From Rhizobium leguminosarum (GTDB lineage Bacteria > Pseudomonadota > Alphaproteobacteria > Rhizobiales > Rhizobiaceae), in the NCBI RefSeq assembly GCF_017876795.1, contig NZ_JAGIOR010000005.1:62001-126000 (forward strand): a stretch of DNA of 64,000 nt, given 5' to 3'. Below, in pieces: positions 45,731 to 55,685 of this stretch. A program made the position numbers and the translations under genes. The notes under the pieces were generated by a model, which saw nothing but the letters and a program-made list of their open reading frames with translations, ran no database searches and was not told the origin of the DNA. Each line of letters opens with the position of its first letter. Positions within the stretch are counted from its first letter, which is position 1.

Positions 45731-47074
45731 TTATGAGAAGCTGACGCGGATTTTTATGGACGGATGTGCGGTCGGGTAATATCGTCGGCCTTTTTCGACG
45801 TCGCTCAGCAACCGTGGCCGCAACCCGGCCTTGTGCATGGTCAGCGCCAAGGCGATGCAGAACTGCACCAATTCCAGCCATACCAGGTGGTAGCCAATGC
45901 AGACGTGTGGGCCGGTACCGAACTGCAGCATGTCCACCGACCGGATCGGCTCCGTGCGTTGCAGCCACCGCTCCAGGCGGAACTGATCAGGGGCCTCGTG
46001 CAGCAGCTCCGAGGTTGAGAAATGCAGCAGCGGGATGCACAGATCGGTGGCTGCGGGAATGCGCCGTTGGCCGAGTTGCAGGTCCTGCAGCGCGCGACGC
46101 GGCAGGAGCGTGACCGCCGGATGCACGCGCAGCGTCTCACGGAACAGCGCTTCGGCGACCGGAAACTGCGCCAGGTCCGCGTGCCGGGTCGGCACCGCGC
46201 CCATGTGTAGCGCCTCTTCAACCAGGACGTCCCACAACCCAGGCTCCCGCGCCAGCTCGATCACCATCCAGGCCATCGTCGAGGCGGTGGTCTCGTGACC
46301 GCCAAGCAGCAGCAAGCGGATATTGGCGACCAGGACGTCATCGGAGGGCGCATCGTTGCTGCGATCGGAGGCGCTCACCATGTCGTTGATCAGCCCGGTG
46401 CGCGCGGCATGCGCGCGCGCGTCGCGGACGAACTGACGCAACTGCGTGTCGACCCAGTCGCGTGCGGCGCGGCCGCGTCGCAAGGGCAGTCCGGGCAGGT
46501 CGATCGGGGGCGCGACGATCAACTGCAGCAGTTGCCGGTACTTGCGATGCCATCCCGGCAGGTCCTGCGCGGGGATTCCCATTAGGCTGAAGATGAGCTT
46601 GAGCATCAGGTCACCGGTTTCTCGCAGGATGGTCACCTCCCCGAGGTCGCGCCACGCCTGCACCCGCGCCTGGATGACGGACGCGAACAGGTCGCCGATG
46701 CCGGCATGGGTCAGCCCCTTGGGCAGGAACGCCGCCTTGATCGCATCGCGCGCCTGCCGGTGCGCGATGCCGTCCTGCGCGACCAATGTTCCGCCAAACA
46801 AATCGGGCGCGATCTCTTCGATCAGCGCCGAGGACACGTCCTTGTGCCGGAGTAATGCGAACGCATCCGGATCCACGCAGGTCATCATATATCCGGCAGG
46901 GCCGAAATTCATCCAGAAGTGGCTGCCCAGCGTCCGTTCCGCGTGCCGCAGCAGGCGTGGCAGGTCGCAGACGATGGCGGGAAGATGTCCGACCAGGGGG
47001 AAAGCACCGGGCAAGACCGGAATGTCGTACCGCAGCCGATGCCGACGGTTCAGCGGGTTGAGCAGCATGTCCAT
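45731..47074 (-). CDS. cyp117: Cytochrome P450 CYP117 of gibberellin biosynthesis
   Basis: 447 residues from ATG 47074 (MDMLLNPLNRRHRLRYDIPV); an ATG two codons later is possible, and the longer frame runs into sdr. P450: I-helix LLLLGGHETTASTMAWMVIE, ExxR region ETLRVHPAVTLLPRR, and the heme loop LQFGTGPHVCIGYHLVWLEL (Cys ligand in HVCIG). In the bacterial pathway CYP117 oxidises ent-kaurene stepwise to ent-kaurenoic acid. It is soluble, with no membrane anchor. It follows sdr closely and precedes ggps by ~90 bp. Intact. Confidence 0.94.
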   Translation of the reverse strand: MDMLLNPLNRRHRLRYDIPVLPGAFPLVGHLPAIVCDLPRLLRHAERTLGSHFWMNFGPAGYMMTCVDPDAFALLRHKDVSSALIEEIAPDLFGGTLVAQDGIAHRQARDAIKAAFLPKGLTHAGIGDLFASVIQARVQAWRDLGEVTILRETGDLMLKLIFSLMGIPAQDLPGWHRKYRQLLQLIVAPPIDLPGLPLRRGRAARDWVDTQLRQFVRDARAHAARTGLINDMVSASDRSNDAPSDDVLVANIRLLLLGGHETTASTMAWMVIELAREPGLWDVLVEEALHMGAVPTRHADLAQFPVAEALFRETLRVHPAVTLLPRRALQDLQLGQRRIPAATDLCIPLLHFSTSELLHEAPDQFRLERWLQRTEPIRSVDMLQFGTGPHVCIGYHLVWLELVQFCIALALTMHKAGLRPRLLSDVEKGRRYYPTAHPSIKIRVSFS

Positions 47075-47076
47075 TA

Positions 47077-47910
47077 TCAGCGCGCCTCCCTGGCGGTGTC
47101 GCCGGCAGGCCGCGCGGCGCGGCTGTTGCCACCATCGGCGTATGTCGGCACATGCGCTAGCATGCCACCGTCGATGCACATGACCTGGCCGGTGATGAAC
47201 GCAGCATCGTCAGAGAGCAGGAACGCCACCAGCGCGGCCACGTCCTCGGGGCGGCCGACGCGCGGCAGGAGCTGGTGCCGGCGCAGATGCCGCTGCATGC
47301 CCTCGTCCAGCTTGGCGAGGAGACGCTCGGTCATGATGAGACCCGGCGCAACCGCATTGCAGCGGATCTGCACGTGACCGTACTGAGTGGCGAGCGACGC
47401 CGACAGCATGTTCATCGCCGCCTTCGAAGCGGCATATGATGTCAGCGCGGTGTCACCGCTGAGCCCCTGGCACGATGACATGTTCACGATCGCGCCGCCG
47501 CCGCGGGCGATCATCCGCGGGATGGCCTGCCGGCAGCAGAGCAGCGTGCCGCGCAGATTGGTCGCCAAGGTCTGATCCCAGACCGTCAGGTCCAGGTCCA
47601 GGATAGCGCGGTCGCGCGGGGTCAGATGCATGGCGCTCGCGTTGTTCACCAGCAGGTCGATCCCACCGAAGTGCCGCTCCGCGGTCTCGAACAACGCTGC
47701 GACCGCCTGCGCGTCGGCAATATCCATGGCCATTGCAAGCGCGTCGCCCGCTTCGGCCACGATTTGCGCCGTGCAGGCGGTGGCTACCGAACTGTCAATA
47801 TCGGCCACCACTACTCTGCCGCCCTCGCGCGCGACGGCGAGAGCGCATGCCTTGCCAATGCCGGCGCCGGCGCCGGTCACCACGGCCACCTTGCCTTCAA
47901 ACCGTCCCAT
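47077..47910 (-). CDS. sdr: Short-chain dehydrogenase (SDR-GA) of gibberellin biosynthesis
   Basis: 277 residues from ATG 47910 ([20 protein letters not shown]). Rossmann SDR: nucleotide-binding TGAGAGIG, NNASAM, catalytic Ser in NMSSCQGLSG and Tyr-Lys in YAASKAAMNM, and the C-terminal FLLSDDAAFITGQVMCIDGG. In the pathway it acts with CYP114 and the ferredoxin in ring contraction/oxidation to the GA12 aldehyde stage; the exact step is by family knowledge. It lies between fd (overlapping by 14 bp) and cyp117. Confidence 0.93.
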   Translation of the reverse strand: MGRFEGKVAVVTGAGAGIGKACALAVAREGGRVVVADIDSSVATACTAQIVAEAGDALAMAMDIADAQAVAALFETAERHFGGIDLLVNNASAMHLTPRDRAILDLDLTVWDQTLATNLRGTLLCCRQAIPRMIARGGGAIVNMSSCQGLSGDTALTSYAASKAAMNMLSASLATQYGHVQIRCNAVAPGLIMTERLLAKLDEGMQRHLRRHQLLPRVGRPEDVAALVAFLLSDDAAFITGQVMCIDGGMLAHVPTYADGGNSRAARPAGDTAREAR

Positions 47911-48205
47911 TGTGTCCTCCTGGATTGCATTGTCCTTTCGCGGCATGCCGCTCCGCATTCGCCGAAATAGGCGCATGGTCGGCGCTGGCGCGCTCGTCAT
48001 CGCCGGCGTTGCTGTCGATGACCCGAATGGCGGCGACGGGGCACTGGCCGGCCGCGAGCCGCACGGCGGCGTGCAGCGCCTGCGGGACCGTCGCCACGAG
48101 CACTTCGGCCACGCCGTCCGCTTCGCGCTGGCGAAAGGTGCCCGGCAGCGTGAGCACGCACTGCCCGGTGGTTCCGCACAGGTCCTGGTCGACTACGACG
48201 CGCAT
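47897..48205 (-). CDS. fd: Ferredoxin (Fd-GA) for the gibberellin P450s
   Basis: 102 residues. 3Fe-4S-type ferredoxin pattern: [19 protein letters not shown] (CxxxxxC) with the last Cys in [14 protein letters not shown]; the fourth Cys of 4Fe-4S types is replaced. The C-terminal 35 residues ([20 protein letters not shown]) are a polar extension that overlaps the sdr start. It delivers electrons to CYP114 and probably to other P450s of the operon. The start overlaps the cyp114 stop by 13 bp. Confidence 0.93.
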   Translation of the reverse strand: MRVVVDQDLCGTTGQCVLTLPGTFRQREADGVAEVLVATVPQALHAAVRLAAGQCPVAAIRVIDSNAGDDERASADHAPISANAERHAAKGQCNPGGHNGTV

Positions 48206-49497
48206 CTCAGCCTCGCCTGCGCGTGCAGCCGCACCGGCAGCGCGCGGAACGTCCTAAGGAACCCGGAGGGCTCCCGGGTCGGCTGCTCGGCCAATGCCAG
48301 TGTTGGGAAGCGCGCCTGGATCCGCGGCAGGCTTTCGGCCAGCTGTACCCGGGCTAGTTGCGCGCCGAGGCAGAAGTGAATGCCGTGGCCGAAGCTCAGC
48401 ATGATTTTCCCGTCGGTCGACATGCCTGGACTGGTGCCGTAGAACCGCGCGGGATCGAAGCGGTCGGGATCGGCGAAGGCGGCCGGATCGCGATTGCCGG
48501 CCGCGATCAGCACGCGCACGTCCGCGTTCTTCGGGATCACCACGCCGCCCAGTTCAATGTCGCGCTGGGCGATACGCGGTATGGAGCTGAACATAGCGGG
48601 CGCTTCGCAGCGCAGGACTTCTTCGACGAATGCCTTCACCCCCGCCGCATCTCCCTGCAACCAGTGTCGCAGTTCGGGATACGCCAGCATCGCCAGGACC
48701 GCATGGTCGATGGTCGCAGCAGTGGTGGTGAAGCCGCCCAGCAGCATGCCCCACAACATGCTGATCAACTCCGCATCCGACAGCGTGTCGGCATCGTCGT
48801 CGTGTGCCCCGACCAGCATCGACACGATGTCGTGGCGGGGATTGGTGCGCTTGCGCTGTATGAGGTCGCCGAAGTAGGCCTGCACCCTGGCGCTGGCCGC
48901 ATCGGCCGCGGCGAGTTGGGGACCGCTGGCGTGCGGGCTCAGACCTTCCAGAATGGCGCCGATGCCGCCGGCGAGCCCGAACATGTCGTCCCGCGGCATG
49001 CCGAACAGTTCGGCGAAGACTAGCATGGGCAAGGCCAGCGCGAACTCCCGATGCAGATCCACCGCCTCCCCGCGCTCAAGCGCGGGCGCCATGCCATCCA
49101 GGCACGCTGCGACGATGCGCGCGATGCTCGGCCGCAGATCGTCGATCTGGCGCACGGTGAAATCGCGCGAGATCAGCCGGCGCAGACGCGTATGCGTCGG
49201 TGCTTCCTTCATCGCCAAAGTGGACGCCAGCAGATTGAACGACAGGCTGGTCGCCGCACGCGGGAAATAGCGCGCAAGTTCGCCCGGCCCCGGCCCCCGA
49301 AAGGCATCGCCCGTGGCCTTCAGCACCCAGTAGACGTCAGCGTGGCGGCTCAACAGAAAGAGGCCCGACGCCGCGCGATGCACCGGATCATGCTCGCGCA
49401 ACCACGTCATGAACGGATACGGGTCATTGGTGCAGGCTGGCGACGCGAGTTCGGCGAAGGCGTCTTGACATGCTGCCGTGATTTCTTGCTTGTTCAT
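48193..49497 (-). CDS. cyp114: Cytochrome P450 CYP114 of gibberellin biosynthesis
   Basis: 434 residues from ATG 49497 ([20 protein letters not shown]); the longer frame upstream is rejected. P450 features: I-helix [20 protein letters not shown], ExxR in [20 protein letters not shown], heme loop [20 protein letters not shown] (Cys in HFCLG). CYP114 carries out ent-kaurenoic acid 7-beta-hydroxylation and ring contraction, with the ferredoxin encoded next. It lies 95 bp behind cyp112. Intact. Confidence 0.94.
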   Translation of the reverse strand: MNKQEITAACQDAFAELASPACTNDPYPFMTWLREHDPVHRAASGLFLLSRHADVYWVLKATGDAFRGPGPGELARYFPRAATSLSFNLLASTLAMKEAPTHTRLRRLISRDFTVRQIDDLRPSIARIVAACLDGMAPALERGEAVDLHREFALALPMLVFAELFGMPRDDMFGLAGGIGAILEGLSPHASGPQLAAADAASARVQAYFGDLIQRKRTNPRHDIVSMLVGAHDDDADTLSDAELISMLWGMLLGGFTTTAATIDHAVLAMLAYPELRHWLQGDAAGVKAFVEEVLRCEAPAMFSSIPRIAQRDIELGGVVIPKNADVRVLIAAGNRDPAAFADPDRFDPARFYGTSPGMSTDGKIMLSFGHGIHFCLGAQLARVQLAESLPRIQARFPTLALAEQPTREPSGFLRTFRALPVRLHAQARLRCAS

Positions 49498-49591
49498 CTT
49501 GGTTACCTTTTGGCCGGCTGATATGACCGGTGCGCATCGGGCGCGCCGGCAAATTGCGGATAAGATCGCGATTCCCGGCGGCGTCCGCTCA

Positions 49592-50794
49592 TCACCAGAG
49601 CACCGGGAACTCATCGAACCCGCCGGTGATGATCTCCCTGCGCAGCTTCAGTTCTTCGGGAGTCACGGCCAGGCGCAACGCGGGAAAACGCTGGAAGACC
49701 GAACCGAATACCACCTTGAGTTCCAGCCTAGCCACCGCCATGCCGATGCAGTAGTGGGGGCCGTAGGAGAACGCCAGGTGCGGGTTTTCGTCGCGTTCGA
49801 TGTCGAAGACTTCTGGGTGCTCGAAATGGCGTGGATCGAACGACGTCGCCGGCAGGCCGACCAGCACCTTGCTCTCCGCGGGAATATGCACGCCCGCGAT
49901 GGTCACGTCGGTCCTTGGATAGCGCATGATGCCGTCCCAGCCGGCGCCCGGCGGGTACAAGCGCAGGATTTCCTCCACTGCCTTGTCCACCAAAGATGGA
50001 TCGCCGACCAGACGTTCGCGCTGTTGCGGATGGCGGAACATGGCCAGCAGGCCGAATTCGATCTGCGCGACGGTGCTCTCGTGCCCCGCCACCAGCATGC
50101 CCGCTGCCAGGCCGATCGCCTCTTCCTCGGTCGCCTTGCCCTGGTCGACCGCCGCGAGCAGATCCGTCAGCAGGTTATCGCCCGGAGCCTGGCGTTTGTC
50201 TTGCATCTTGCCGCGAATGTAGGCGCGCAATTTTTCCCACGCCAGGCGCGCCGCGCTACGAAGGCCGCTTTCATGCTGGTGCGTCATCACCTCGTCGGAC
50301 AGCCCGGCGAAAAAGGCGTGATCATCGTAGGGCACGCCCATCAATGCGCTGATGACGATGGCCGGAAGTGGAAAGGAGAGGTGACGGCGCAGGTCGGCGG
50401 GCTGGGTCTGGGCCGCCAGCGTGTCGAACAACTGCGCGGCGATCGTCTCGACCTGCTGGGCGAGCAGCTTCACCCTGCGGTTGCTGAAGGCCGGCGCCAC
50501 GACCGTGCGTAACCGGGCATGCTCGCTGCCCTCGTGCGAGCCCAGCCACCCCGGCGAACCGAGAATCACCGTAGCCGGGGTGAATGCCGCCGGCGGCATT
50601 CCCGAGGGCCGGAACGCCGCGTCGGACAGTACGGCCTTAGCTTCGTCGTAGCCTGTCACCCACCAGCCTTCGTGCCCGGACGGGAAGCGCACGCGGTGGA
50701 TCGGACCGTTGGCGCGTAACGCCAACATCTCGGGCGAGGGCACGATGTGATTGATGCGCCACATCGGCAGCGTCGGCAAGGATTGTTCGGACAT
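49592..50794 (-). CDS. cyp112: Cytochrome P450 CYP112 of gibberellin biosynthesis
   Basis: 400 residues. P450 features: I-helix [20 protein letters not shown], ExxR in [20 protein letters not shown], heme loop [20 protein letters not shown] (Cys in YCIG). CYP112 acts as GA 20-oxidase-like enzyme, converting GA12 to GA9. It is the first gene of the operon as it stands. The place upstream normally used by cyp115 (GA9 to GA4) holds a thioredoxin-like fragment and repeats instead, so the predicted end product is GA9. No ribosome site stronger than GAGAG (about 50805) is seen. Confidence 0.95.
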   Translation of the reverse strand: MSEQSLPTLPMWRINHIVPSPEMLALRANGPIHRVRFPSGHEGWWVTGYDEAKAVLSDAAFRPSGMPPAAFTPATVILGSPGWLGSHEGSEHARLRTVVAPAFSNRRVKLLAQQVETIAAQLFDTLAAQTQPADLRRHLSFPLPAIVISALMGVPYDDHAFFAGLSDEVMTHQHESGLRSAARLAWEKLRAYIRGKMQDKRQAPGDNLLTDLLAAVDQGKATEEEAIGLAAGMLVAGHESTVAQIEFGLLAMFRHPQQRERLVGDPSLVDKAVEEILRLYPPGAGWDGIMRYPRTDVTIAGVHIPAESKVLVGLPATSFDPRHFEHPEVFDIERDENPHLAFSYGPHYCIGMAVARLELKVVFGSVFQRFPALRLAVTPEELKLRREIITGGFDEFPVLW

Positions 50795-50810
50795 GGTCGG
50801 ACGTCACTCT

Positions 50811-51002
50811 CTAAAGAATGAAAGCGCGGAAGGTGACCGGCAGGCGCTGCGGACAGGGCATCGCCGTCTCACACGGTTTGCACCAAATGGCCCAAAATTC
50901 GAGGATATATACCTTGCCGGAGTGGAAGTGCGTGAGCGGCTCGCCACGCACCCAGGTCGACACTTTAAGCGAATTGGCCCGGGACTTCAGATGCAACGAC
51001 AA
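50811..51002 (-). pseudogene. Thioredoxin-like fragment upstream of cyp112
   Basis: Reads (from a TTG) SLHLKSRANSLKVSTWVRGE, then PLTHFHSGKVYILEFWAIWC and KPCETAMP, a redoxin N-terminus with WCKPC active site. The frame then ends in unrelated residues. It resembles the TlpA-like genes at 24287 and 36718. About 50 codons survive. Its start may now contribute to the transcript leader of the gibberellin operon. Confidence 0.7.
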
Positions 51003-51056
51003 TGTTTATCTCCCTAGTTGGTAGTTCGCGTGATTTAATGCACCTAAAATTCCCCG

Positions 51057-51262
51057 CCCGCTGGAAGCTGCTGTCGTTCTCGATCGAGCTCGGATGCTAA
51101 TGCTCATAGGTCAGCGGAACTTTCAGTCGTTGCGATCGTGCGGTGCCTCACCATCAGTTCCTTTGGCTAAGCAGACGGACGGCGGACAACATTGTTGTAA
51201 TCGTCTATCTGAACGACTTGTGTTGAATTTCCATGGAGGTCGCAGGGAGCGTCTATGGAGAG
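51057..51262. repeat. ~230-bp repeat, copy B (copy A at 28832-29060)
   Basis: Direct counterpart of 28832-29060 (CTGGAAGCTGCTGTCGTTCT ... GGTGCCTCACCATCAG ... GGAGGTCGCAGGGAGCGTCT). It joins an IS3 right-end remnant at about 51265. Confidence 0.7.
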
Positions 51263-51264
51263 AT

Positions 51265-51402
51265 GTGGTTCAGTTTGTCTGAAAGTTCCGGGCGTTTCGC
51301 TAAGTGAACTTCCGCCTCGATTACGCTACCATCATCATCGGCACCAGCGCGTTGAAGTAAGCCTGATCCGGCGTCTGCCGGTCAAGGGATGAATGTGGGC
51401 GT
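51265..51402 (-). pseudogene. IS3-family right-end remnant
   Basis: GTTCCGGGCGTTTCGCTAAG, AGTAAGCCTGATCCGGCGTC and GCCGGTCAAGGGATGAATGT match the orfB end of the IS3 at 54420-54545 (coding for SSLDRQTPDQAYFNALTPM). The rest of the element is missing. Confidence 0.75.
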
Positions 51403-52083
51403 TTGCTGTTGTACAACGAGGCAACAGAACACTCACGGGACGGAAGTTCGCGAGCTTTTATATCCGTGGCATCCTTGGTATGGGCGGCACGTTCATATCC
51501 ATGAGGTGCTCGCGAAGGGCGTTGTTGCGTGGATCACCCGGCGACTGATATTGAGCGCGCGCGCGCGCGGTGGTTTTCAGTCTCCTGATCCGGATTTCGA
51601 CGATGCCGCACAAGTTCAATGCCGATCGGCGGGACAAGATTGCCAAGCAGAGATATCAGGTGATGAATTGGCCGGCATATAATGAAAGCATGCGTCAACG
51701 CGGTGACTTGACCATCTGGGTGAGGATGAGGCCTTGTCTTTATGGACGGCCCGGAGGCGGACATCGCGGGGTGGTCAGCCGAAATTCTCGGTGGCGCGAT
51801 TGCGTTGTGTTTGACGCTGCGCATCGTCTACTGGCTGGCGCTACGCCAGACCCAAGGCTTGATGCGCAGTGTCGCGGCGCTGATGGGGTTGGATATTGCC
51901 GTGCCTGACTTCTCTACCCTGTCTCGCCGGAGCAAAGGGCTGGCGTTGCCGTCCCCGAGCCACAACATCAGGTCCGGTCGATCTGATTGTCGACATCACC
52001 GGCTTGAAGGTCTTCGGCGAGGGCGAGTGGCTGGAAACAAGCACAAAACCAAGGCCAAACGCAAAAGATGGTGCAAACTGCAC

Positions 52084-53380
52084 GGGACTGTCAGGAATTC
52101 TGTGCGTGAGGCCGGTTCGTCATTGATTGAAGAACCGTTCGCCGAAGACGACGGCGAATTGGGTTTTGGCCTCGAACCATTCGCAGGGCGGACGTTTCCA
52201 GTCTTCGGCCGCGTGGTTCAAAACTAAGTATAACAGCTTCATGGCGGCATCGTGACTGGGGAAATGGTCACGCGAGCGGACGGCCCGCCGGAGTTTAGAG
52301 TTCAGCGCTTCGATGGCGTTGGTCGTGTAGATGATCCGACGCACGCCTTCGGGAAAGGCGAAGAAGGGAATGACGTGTTCCCAGTTGCGCCGCCAGCTCT
52401 GAGCGATGGCAGGATATTTTTGACCCCAGTATCCGGTTTCGAACGCCTCAAGCGCCTTCATTCCGGCCTCTGCGTCCTTGGCGCGGTAGATTGCCCGCAG
52501 CGCCGGGACGACCGGCTTTCGATCTTTCCAGGACACGAATTCGAGCGAATGGCGGATGAGATGCACGATGCAGGTCTGGACGATCGTCTGCGGGAAAGCA
52601 GCGGTGATCGCCTCTGGAAAGCCTTTCAGCCCGTCGACGACGGCAATCAGGATATCCTGGCAGCCCCGGTTCTTCAGCTCGTTCATCACCCGCAGCCAGA
52701 ACTTCGCGCCTTCCGTCTGCTCGATCCACAGGCCGAGGATTTCCTTGGTACCGTCCGCCAGAACGGCAAGCGCGATATAGACGGCCTTGTTGCGGACGAA
52801 GCCCTCATCCCTGATCTTGACCCGGATTGCATCGAAGAACACGAGCGGATAGCAAAGCTCGAGCGGCCGGTTCTGCCATTCCCCAACTTCCTCGAGAACA
52901 GCATTGGTGACCGCAGAGACCAGATCCGGCGACACCTCGATGCCATAGATTTCTTCGATATGACCCTGGATCTCCCGCACCGTCAGGCCGCGCGCATACA
53001 TCGAGATGATCTTGTGATCAAAGTCCGGGAAGCGACGCTGGTATTTCGCGATCAGCTTCGGATCGAAGGTCCCGGCCCGGTCGCGCGGGATCGACAGCGT
53101 CATCTTCGACATACCTGTCAGCACCGTCTTCTTCGAAGAACCGTTGCGGCGATTGGCATTGCCCTCCGCCTGTTCGTCATCGAGATGCTCGTCCAACTCG
53201 GCATGGAGAATGCGCTCCGAAAGCGCCTTCCTCAGATCGTCGAGCAAGCCATCCTTGCTGAACACCTCAGACGGATCGCGCCCAGCCAAAAGCTGGTCCA
53301 GAAGTTCCTTGTCGATAGCCATGTGATGATTCTCTCCTTTCCATCATCATGGCCTCACGCACAGAATTCCTGACAGTCCC
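52084..53380 (-). mobile_element. Complete IS256-family element inserted in IS5
   Basis: A perfect 30-bp terminal inverted repeat: GGGACTGTCAGGAATTCTGT followed by GCGTGAGGCC at 52084-52113, and its complement at 53351-53380. The flanks AACTGCAC (left) and AACTGCAA (right) form an 8-bp target duplication with one mismatch. It encodes one transposase. A 5' fragment of the same element lies at 30628-30695. Confidence 0.93.
52120..53322 (-). CDS. IS256-family (mutator-type) transposase
   Basis: 400 residues. Transposase_mut family: MAIDKELLDQLLAGRDPSEV start, RNGSSKKTVLTGMSKMTLSI, MYARGLTVREIQGHIEEIYG, first Asp in YPLVFFDAIRVKIRDEGFVR, second Asp in DILIAVVDGLKGFPEAITAA with the following TCIVHLIRHSLEFVSWKDRK signature, and the Glu in RRIIYTTNAIEALNSKLRRA. 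The frame is complete, and with perfect terminal repeats the element looks active. Confidence 0.94.
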   Translation of the reverse strand: MAIDKELLDQLLAGRDPSEVFSKDGLLDDLRKALSERILHAELDEHLDDEQAEGNANRRNGSSKKTVLTGMSKMTLSIPRDRAGTFDPKLIAKYQRRFPDFDHKIISMYARGLTVREIQGHIEEIYGIEVSPDLVSAVTNAVLEEVGEWQNRPLELCYPLVFFDAIRVKIRDEGFVRNKAVYIALAVLADGTKEILGLWIEQTEGAKFWLRVMNELKNRGCQDILIAVVDGLKGFPEAITAAFPQTIVQTCIVHLIRHSLEFVSWKDRKPVVPALRAIYRAKDAEAGMKALEAFETGYWGQKYPAIAQSWRRNWEHVIPFFAFPEGVRRIIYTTNAIEALNSKLRRAVRSRDHFPSHDAAMKLLYLVLNHAAEDWKRPPCEWFEAKTQFAVVFGERFFNQ

Positions 53381-53839
53381 AACTGCAACTTGGTCTCAAT
53401 CTTGTCAGTGGTGAGATTGTTTGTTCCGATCTGACCGTGGATGATGTCGGTGATCCGACAGCGTTACCAGGACTTCTGGACCAGATCCGTGGCCCCGTCG
53501 AGAAGTTCATTGCTGACGGCGCCTGTGATGGAACGTCTACTCGAGATCTTCTGGCGACACGCTTTGGTAAGATCTTGGAGGTCCCTATCCCACCTCCCAA
53601 GACTGCCGTTGCCAGCCCTCAGTCGCTGCTGGTTCCATCTGTCCGCGATCGCCATATTGCAGAAATCCAGACCAAAGGGCGGGTGGCATGCAGAAATCCA
53701 CCGGCTACAACAAGTGCAGTCGAGCCGAGAGCCAGATGGACCGATGGAAGGCTATGATCGGGCCCAAACTCAAAGCGCGACATTTTGACAATCAGAAGAC
53801 TGAAACAAAGACTGGCGTCCGTGTCCTAAGCGAATGGCA

Positions 53840-54395
53840 GAACTTGGCCGGCCCAAGTTCGAGCGCGTTGCATGAAAATGCAGTGGAGAGGTTGCAAATC
53901 GGCTGACGTCGCCGACCTCTGTGGCGAATGTGCGGCGACAATCAGATCGACCCCGCGCAGGATCTGCAGCGCTCGGACGACCGGCGCGAGAGACCAATTC
54001 GGGACGAATTCCTCGATGACCTTCTCCAATCGTTCCACCCGCTCTTTCGAGACGCGCACTGCCTCGACCATCTCCTGCAAGGCGATCTGATGCGCCGATG
54101 ATCGAACTGTTGCTCCTGCAGCCAGCGCAAATATCGCATCGTCCAGCCCTTCTTGCGTGGATAAATGCGGCTATGCTTGAGCATGAAGGCGCTGACCTGT
54201 TGCCGGTGAACCCGGGCGTCTCGACGGCCGACGCCCGCGCACGCACGAGATCTCGCATAGCCTCGTGACCTTCGTCCGGAACCCAAACCGATGCGAGCTC
54301 GCCGGCTCTCATAGCCGGGCGAGCGCAAGCGCATCTCGGCGGTTCGTCTTAACCCTGTCGCCCCGCCTATGCGCGGCAATTACGCCGCAAGAAAC
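53840..54395 (-). pseudogene. IS110-family transposase, internal fragment with frameshifts
   Basis: Minus-strand frames together read RAGELASVWVPDEGHEAMRD, LVRARASAVET, RQQVSAFMLKHSRIYPRKKG, WTMRYLRWLQEQQFDH, IALQEMVEAVRVSKERVERL, EKVIEEFVPNWSLAPVVRAL and FATEVGDVSRF. This is the region between the DEDD N-terminal domain and the C-terminal Transposase_20 domain of IS110. At least two indels break it and both ends are missing. Confidence 0.75.
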
Positions 54396-54466
54396 CGTCG
54401 CATCGAGAGGTGGCTCGGTTTGTCTGAACAGTTCCGGGCGTTTTGCTAAGTGGATTTCCGCCTCGA

Positions 54467-55296
54467 TTATGCCGCCACCATCATTGGCGTCAGCGCGTTG
54501 AAGTAAGCCTGATCCGGCGTCTGCCGGTCAAGGGATGAATGTGGGCGTCGGGTATTGTAAAAGGTCAGATAGCGGCCGATGCCAGCGCGGGCCTCGGACA
54601 CAGTCTTGTAGGCATGGAGATAGACCTCCTCGTATTTGATCGACCGCCAGAGCCGCTCGACGAAGACGTTGTCGCGCCATGCACCCTTTCCATCCATCGA
54701 GATTTCAATCCCGGCCTTCTTCAGCACCGCCGTGAAGTCGATGGAAGTGAACTGCGATCCCTGGTCGGTATTGAATATCTCTGGCCTGCCATATCGGCAA
54801 AGAGCTTCCTCGACCGCCTCGATACAAAAGGCCGTCTCCATCGTGATCGACAGCCGCCATGATAGAACCCGGCGACTGCACCAATCGACGACGGCGCAGA
54901 GATAGACGAAGCCCCGCGCCATGGGACGTAGCTGATGTCCATTGCCCAAACCTGGTTGGGTCTGGTGACCGCCAGCTTCCTGAGCAGATACGGATAGACC
55001 TTGTGGCCAGGTGCCGGTTTAGACGTGTTGGGACGGCGGTAAATCGCCTCAATGCCCATCTTCTTCATCAGCGTCGCGACGTGAAGCCGCCCTGTCTGAA
55101 GCCCTTCCGCCTTCAAAAGCCCCTGCAACATCCGGCTTCCGGCAAACGGGTAATCGAGATGCAGTTCATCGATCCGCCGCATCAGGGTCAGATCGCCATC
55201 TGACACAGGACGCGGCGAATAATAGACGCTGCCACGACTGAAGCCGAGAAGCTTCGCCTGGCGGACAACGGACAGTTTATGCTCGCGGTTGATCAT
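54467..55296 (-). pseudogene. IS3-family OrfB, one-base frameshift
   Basis: The first frame reads MINREHKLSVVRQAKLLGFS, RGSVYYSPRPVSDGDLTLMR and NQVWAMDISYVP (first catalytic Asp). At about 54923 coding continues in another frame: MARGFVYLCAVVDWCSRRVL, EIFNTDQGSQFTSIDFTAVL (second Asp), DNVFVERLWRSIKYEEVYLH (Glu) and the end HSSLDRQTPDQAYFNALTPM. One missing base explains the break. All catalytic residues are otherwise present, so a sequencing error is possible. Confidence 0.85.
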
Positions 55297-55604
55297 TTCT
55301 TTCCGCTCAGCAGTCCGGCTTTGCCGAGCGCACCGGATAAAAAATCATTCTCCAGTGTCAGCTCCCCAATCTTGGCGTGCAGGGTTTTAACATCGACGGT
55401 CGGAGCCGCCGGTTCCGCTTTGGCGTCATCGCCGAAAATGCCCGTCGCTCCATCAAGGAGCTGGTCTTTCCACTGCTTGATCTGATTGGCGTGCACGTCG
55501 AACTGCTGGGACAATTCCACCAGCGTCTGTTCACCCCTAATGGCGGCAAGCGCCACCTTCGCCTTGAAAGCCGGGCTATGGTTCCGGCGCGGTCGTCTCG
55601 TCAT
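55293..55604 (-). CDS. IS3-family OrfA
   Basis: 103 residues from ATG 55604 (MTRRPRRNHSPAFKAKVALA), with GGAGAT as ribosome site. Helix-turn-helix of Transposase_8 type (LVELSQQFDVHANQIKQWKD) followed by a short coiled coil (KTLHAKIGELTLENDFLSGA). It precedes orfB with a 4-bp overlap. It binds element ends in the family. Intact. Confidence 0.88.
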   Translation of the reverse strand: MTRRPRRNHSPAFKAKVALAAIRGEQTLVELSQQFDVHANQIKQWKDQLLDGATGIFGDDAKAEPAAPTVDVKTLHAKIGELTLENDFLSGALGKAGLLSGKK

Positions 55605-55685
55605 GGTATCTCCTGTTCCCGGCATCTAAGCCGAAGTCAGGCAGAAATTCCACTTATCCGTGCTGTCCAAATTTCCCGAGCCAGC

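Larger units (their letters stand above)
51603..53830 (+). pseudogene. IS5-family transposase, frameshifted and split by IS256
   Basis: Begins MPHKFNADRRDKIAKQRYQV, similar in layout to the 1112-bp IS5 transposase (MPYKHNADRRHHIGKMKFRV) but clearly diverged. Frame changes occur near 51725 (TIWV / MDGPEADIAGWSA) and near 51955 (TLSRRSKG / DLIVDITGLKVFGEGEW, first catalytic Asp). After the IS256 insertion (52084-53380) it resumes with EIVCSDLTVDDVGDPTALPG, FIADGACDGTSTRDLLATRF (second Asp) and AESQMDRWKAMIGPKLKARH. It is non-functional. Confidence 0.82.
54430..55664 (-). mobile_element. IS3-family element with frameshifted orfB
   Basis: Ends in complement GATAAGTGGAATTTCTGCCT (55664 side) and, on the plus strand, GCTAAGTGGATTTCCGCCTC (54440 side), forming related terminal repeats. 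orfA and orfB lie on the minus strand. Fragments of its left end occur at 29061, 36760 and of its right end at 51265, so the family was once frequent here. Confidence 0.85.

Noticed and set aside
49478..50512. 344-residue plus-strand reading opposite cyp112
   Set aside because: Antisense shadow of a recognised P450 in very GC-rich DNA.
52252..53373. 373-residue plus-strand reading opposite the IS256 transposase
   Set aside because: Known type of antisense frame in mutator transposases; the minus frame has all catalytic segments.
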